Source: an uncultured Parabacteroides sp. | GTDB taxonomy: Bacteria; Bacteroidota; Bacteroidia; Bacteroidales; Tannerellaceae | NCBI GenBank assembly: GCA_934718155.1 | Contig: CAKUZF010000015.1 | Location: 1 to 60,598, forward strand | DNA: 60,598 nt | Direction: 5' to 3' | Made by a program: the position numbers and the translations under genes | Part shown: positions 58,361-60,598 of the stretch, one piece after another | Layout of the letters: each line of letters begins with the position of its first letter | Position numbering within the stretch: the first letter of the stretch is position 1 | Notes under the pieces: generated by a model | The model's input: only the letters and a program-made list of their open reading frames with translations | Databases searched by the model: none | Told to the model about the DNA's origin: nothing

Positions 58361-59992
58361 ATGAAAAAGCAATTGACAATCATTCTTGCGCTACTCTTTG
58401 CGGTATGTAGCGTCGATGTCTCGGCGCAAGGCTTCTTGAATGCCTTGAAGAAAGAGGCGCAGAAACAGGTTATACGCCAGACGGAGAAGGCGGTGAAGAG
58501 CGCCGCCGGCCAGGCTGGATCGGGCCAGTCGTCGACTAAGCAAAGCAATCGTCGGGCATCGAGCGATCGCTCCGGCCGTCCTGCGAAAGCGTCGGCCGGC
58601 AAGTTCGAGCCGCGCACCAAGCGTGTGGTTGTCAAGCTGAGTGAGGGATTAGGCCGACCGCTCAACCCGTTGGTGGGCAGAGTGGGAGGCGTATCGCCCG
58701 AGCCTCCCACTACGGGACCCGCAGTGGAGCGTTGGATCGACGCCTTGGGAGCCTCCGGCGATTTTACCAACGAACGTATCGTCAACGAGTCGGTCATGCT
58801 GACCGAATGGATCCGTTCGGGAAAAGCCGTGTTCGATCCCGTCGCTTTCAGAGAGTCGATGTCCTCCTTGGAGGTGAGCCGACGAGTCAGAGCGGCGTCG
58901 GAGGCGTTCGAAGGGTTAATGAAGCGTGCGGGTCGCACCTTCCCGACCGATATGGACGAATTCGAGTTGTATGACGAGATGACTTTCTCCGAAGCGCTCG
59001 ATAACGACGACTTCAAGCGTATCATGCGCTCTCCGCTTGATCCGCTCTTCCCTTACTTGTCGGAGGAGATCGTAGCGTTTATCAAAAGCATCGACGTAAA
59101 CAACTATACGGTCGAGCTGCTCGCCTATGCGGGAGGCTCCGCTTATGGCAAACAGGTGAAGGTGGATTCCCTGTGGTATGAGGTCAACCCCAGCAATCGC
59201 ACGGCCAAGCTGCTTTCGCCGCAATCCACTTATGGCCTGACCGAGCTGGAGATCCCCTCTACCATTACCTACGAGGGGCGTCAGTTCAATGTCGATGAGA
59301 TCGCCAATGAGGCCTTTTGCAACGACACGTCGCTGACGACGATCCATTTCCCCTCCACCCTGCGGAAGATTTGCTCCAATGCGTTTATCTTCTCGAAGAT
59401 TGTTCGCTTCGACCTGCCAAGCTCGCTGACGGAGTTGGAGCCGGGAGCCTTTTCGGCCATGCCTCATCTGTTGAACATAGCGATACCCGATGCGGTGAAA
59501 AAGCTGCCTCGTTTCCTCTGCGCCTCATGCCCCGAGTTGCAGTCTGTCACCCTGCCGGAGCAGGTCGATGAGATGGGAAATGGTCTGTTCGATGGCTGTA
59601 AGTCGCTGGTGCATGTCGATCTTCCGCAGAACATCACGAAGCTGCCCGACATGACTTTCCACGATTGCAAACGCCTGGCGAAGGTGGAGCTGCCCTCTTC
59701 GATCACCACCATCGGCCAGTGTGCCTTCTTAGGTTGCTCGTCGCTCAAGACGTTGCCTTTGACCGATTCGATCCATAAGTTGGAGTGGCGTGCCTTCTCT
59801 GAGTGCACAGGGCTTACGTCGGTGGCCATTCCCTCCTACGTGGAGCTCGACATGCTGGTGTTCGAGAAGTGCTCATCGCTCCGTGCGGCCTCGATCGGCA
59901 TCCAATACAAAACCGATCCGATGCTGTCAGATATCGTCAGCAGCATCTTCTCGGGATGCCCCGTGGCCGGCAAGGTGAAGTATGTGGAATAG
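58361..59992 (+). CDS. Exported BspA-like leucine-rich-repeat protein
   Basis: A 543-residue secreted protein. A signal peptide (KKQLTIILALLFAVCSVDVSAQ) has no lipobox. A basic Gln/Ser/Arg-rich segment follows (about 40-100). A helical middle region extends to about 270. From about 290 onward come repeated LRR_5 (BspA/Treponema type) units such as DEIANEAFCNDTSLTTIHFPST and NGLFDGCKSLVHVDLPQNI. The end (SGCPVAGKVKYVE) lacks a type IX C-terminal signal, so it probably stays periplasmic or leaves by another route. ATG 58352 is an alternative start. Confidence 0.8.
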   Translation: MKKQLTIILALLFAVCSVDVSAQGFLNALKKEAQKQVIRQTEKAVKSAAGQAGSGQSSTKQSNRRASSDRSGRPAKASAGKFEPRTKRVVVKLSEGLGRPLNPLVGRVGGVSPEPPTTGPAVERWIDALGASGDFTNERIVNESVMLTEWIRSGKAVFDPVAFRESMSSLEVSRRVRAASEAFEGLMKRAGRTFPTDMDEFELYDEMTFSEALDNDDFKRIMRSPLDPLFPYLSEEIVAFIKSIDVNNYTVELLAYAGGSAYGKQVKVDSLWYEVNPSNRTAKLLSPQSTYGLTELEIPSTITYEGRQFNVDEIANEAFCNDTSLTTIHFPSTLRKICSNAFIFSKIVRFDLPSSLTELEPGAFSAMPHLLNIAIPDAVKKLPRFLCASCPELQSVTLPEQVDEMGNGLFDGCKSLVHVDLPQNITKLPDMTFHDCKRLAKVELPSSITTIGQCAFLGCSSLKTLPLTDSIHKLEWRAFSECTGLTSVAIPSYVELDMLVFEKCSSLRAASIGIQYKTDPMLSDIVSSIFSGCPVAGKVKYVE

Positions 59993-60027
59993 ACCTCTTT
60001 TTTAGGAGCCGCTTAGTGGCGGCCGCC

Positions 60028-60123
60028 TCACAGGGGCTGCCACTTGTAGTCCATGAAGCGGAACTCGCCCGGCGAATGCTTGATCAATTGGTTCAGCATT
60101 AGCCGGGCGGCTCGCAATTTCAT
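60028..60123 (-). CDS. Unrecognised 31-residue reading frame (gene remnant or small protein)
   Basis: ATG 60123 to TGA 60028 gives MKLRAARLMLNQLIKHS and an end in FRFMDYKWQPL. The composition (aromatic, basic, no low-complexity) looks like real protein, and the open frame extends eight codons further upstream. I do not recognise it. It may be the C-terminal remnant of a lost gene. The rest of 59993-60145 shows nothing clear. Confidence 0.3.
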   Translation of the reverse strand: MKLRAARLMLNQLIKHSPGEFRFMDYKWQPL

Positions 60124-60145
60124 GACGGGAATGGCCTTAAACGCA

Positions 60146-60183
60146 CATCACCCCGAAGGGAGGCGTTGCTCCTCGGGGTGATG
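60146..60183 (-). terminator. Perfect 11-bp hairpin after the Rpn-like gene
   Basis: CATCACCCCGA (60146-60156) pairs perfectly with TCGGGGTGATG (60173-60183), with inner pairs. On the minus strand only TGCGTTTAAG follows, so it is a weak or factor-assisted terminator. Confidence 0.55.
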
Positions 60184-60226
60184 GCTATAAAAACAAAGAA
60201 TGAATTGCTTCTGTATGCGGGGCGAT

Positions 60227-60598
60227 CTACAAGGCGTCGATCTCCTCGGCCGTTAGCCCCGTGATGGCAGCGATGGTGGCGGCGGGGATGCCTGCCGCCT
60301 TCATGCCGGCGGCATTTTTGAGTCGCTCCCCTAACTGGCCTCGTTCCACACCTTGAGCAATGCCTTGCTCTAAACCTTCCTCCCGGCCCTTCTCCACGCC
60401 AAGCGTCCAGCCTTCGGCGCGCCCCTCGGCACGTCCTTCGATGCGTCCCTCGATGCGTCCCTCCTCCTTGGCGGAGTCGATCTCGTCGTTCTGCACCATC
60501 TGGTCGAGCAGGTGCGCCCGATAGGCCGCCTGCTCCTTCTCGGGCATGGCGTAGTATTGCAGCTTCTTGCGCGCCTCACGCAGGCCGGGGGCCGTGGT
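60227..60598 (-). CDS. Rpn family recombination-promoting nuclease/putative transposase, C-terminal part
   Basis: The frame runs off the window edge; 123 C-terminal residues are visible. The residues GLREARKKLQYYAMPEKEQA, then a repeat-rich basic/acidic segment (EEGRIEGRIEGRAEGRAEGW, and more EGxxxG units), and the end AGIPAATIAAITGLTAEEIDAL are typical of Rpn/PD-(D/E)XK family tails. The nuclease core is outside the window. Such genes behave like mobile or selfish elements and are often duplicated in Bacteroidetes genomes. Confidence 0.85.
   Translation of the reverse strand, partial: TTAPGLREARKKLQYYAMPEKEQAAYRAHLLDQMVQNDEIDSAKEEGRIEGRIEGRAEGRAEGWTLGVEKGREEGLEQGIAQGVERGQLGERLKNAAGMKAAGIPAATIAAITGLTAEEIDAL

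Overview
The window is a chromosomal stretch of a Bacteroidales bacterium. The evidence is Bacteroidetes-type promoters (TTG, about 20 nt, TAnnTTTG) before many genes, a SusC/SusD pair, the type IX secretion genes porP-gldKLMN, porT and gldD/gldE, a 29-residue AURKAIP1/COX24-type ribosomal peptide, and conserved Bacteroidetes families (DUF5606, DUF2795, DUF4783). The T9SS genes and a BspA-like leucine-rich-repeat protein fit a Porphyromonadaceae/Tannerellaceae relative better than Bacteroides proper. The genus is inference. There is no phage, insertion sequence, CRISPR array or rRNA operon.

Layout. 0-4.7 kb: tail of an unknown gene, dnaK, rng, a tiny ribosomal-protein gene and HU. 4.7-9 kb: mutY, then ssb-gldE-gldD-phosphopantetheinyl transferase. 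9-15 kb: an AmpG-like transporter, a repeat-rich intergenic block, and a TonB receptor plus beta-helix-like lipoprotein pair behind a promoter that overlaps a perfect palindrome. 15-27.6 kb: housekeeping genes (dnaX, nadC, rlmH, aroC, slyD-like, patB-like, K+/H+ antiporter), a large multidomain transglutaminase lipoprotein, a methyltransferase, a cobalamin adenosyltransferase and a DUF2795 protein. 27.6-34.4 kb: the T9SS core operon porP-gldK-gldL-gldM-gldN and a small BACON-like lipoprotein. 34.4-36.1 kb: a solitary DNA cytosine-C5 methyltransferase followed by a 22-bp tandem repeat array. 36.1-41 kb: susD and susC. 41.3-45.5 kb: a cobalamin riboswitch driving a TonB receptor and a surface lipoprotein. 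45.5-49 kb: nusB-yajC-ybbR-coaE and DUF5606. 49.2-53.6 kb: ferredoxin, porT, cdsA, ftsH, rsfS. 53.7-60.6 kb: two identical tRNA-Gln genes, dnaG, xanthine phosphoribosyltransferase and permease, an LRR protein, and the end of an Rpn-type nuclease.

How the genes work together. Three separate loci (6.4-9 kb, 27.7-34 kb, 49.5 kb) supply parts of one machine, the type IX secretion system: the trans-envelope motor (GldL/GldM), the periplasmic ring (GldK/GldN), and the outer-membrane or accessory parts PorP, PorT, GldD and GldE. Three outer-membrane uptake systems are encoded: a SusC/SusD pair, a pair of unknown substrate under a probable operator, and a pair under a B12 riboswitch. The last pairs a TonB receptor with a lipoprotein that looks like a beta-propeller (DUF4374-like). 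It is the best candidate here for a lightly described system, probably capture of B12 or another corrinoid at the cell surface; the cobalamin adenosyltransferase at 26.7 kb would act on the imported corrinoid.

All assignments come from reading sequence and recalled family signatures. No database search was run.
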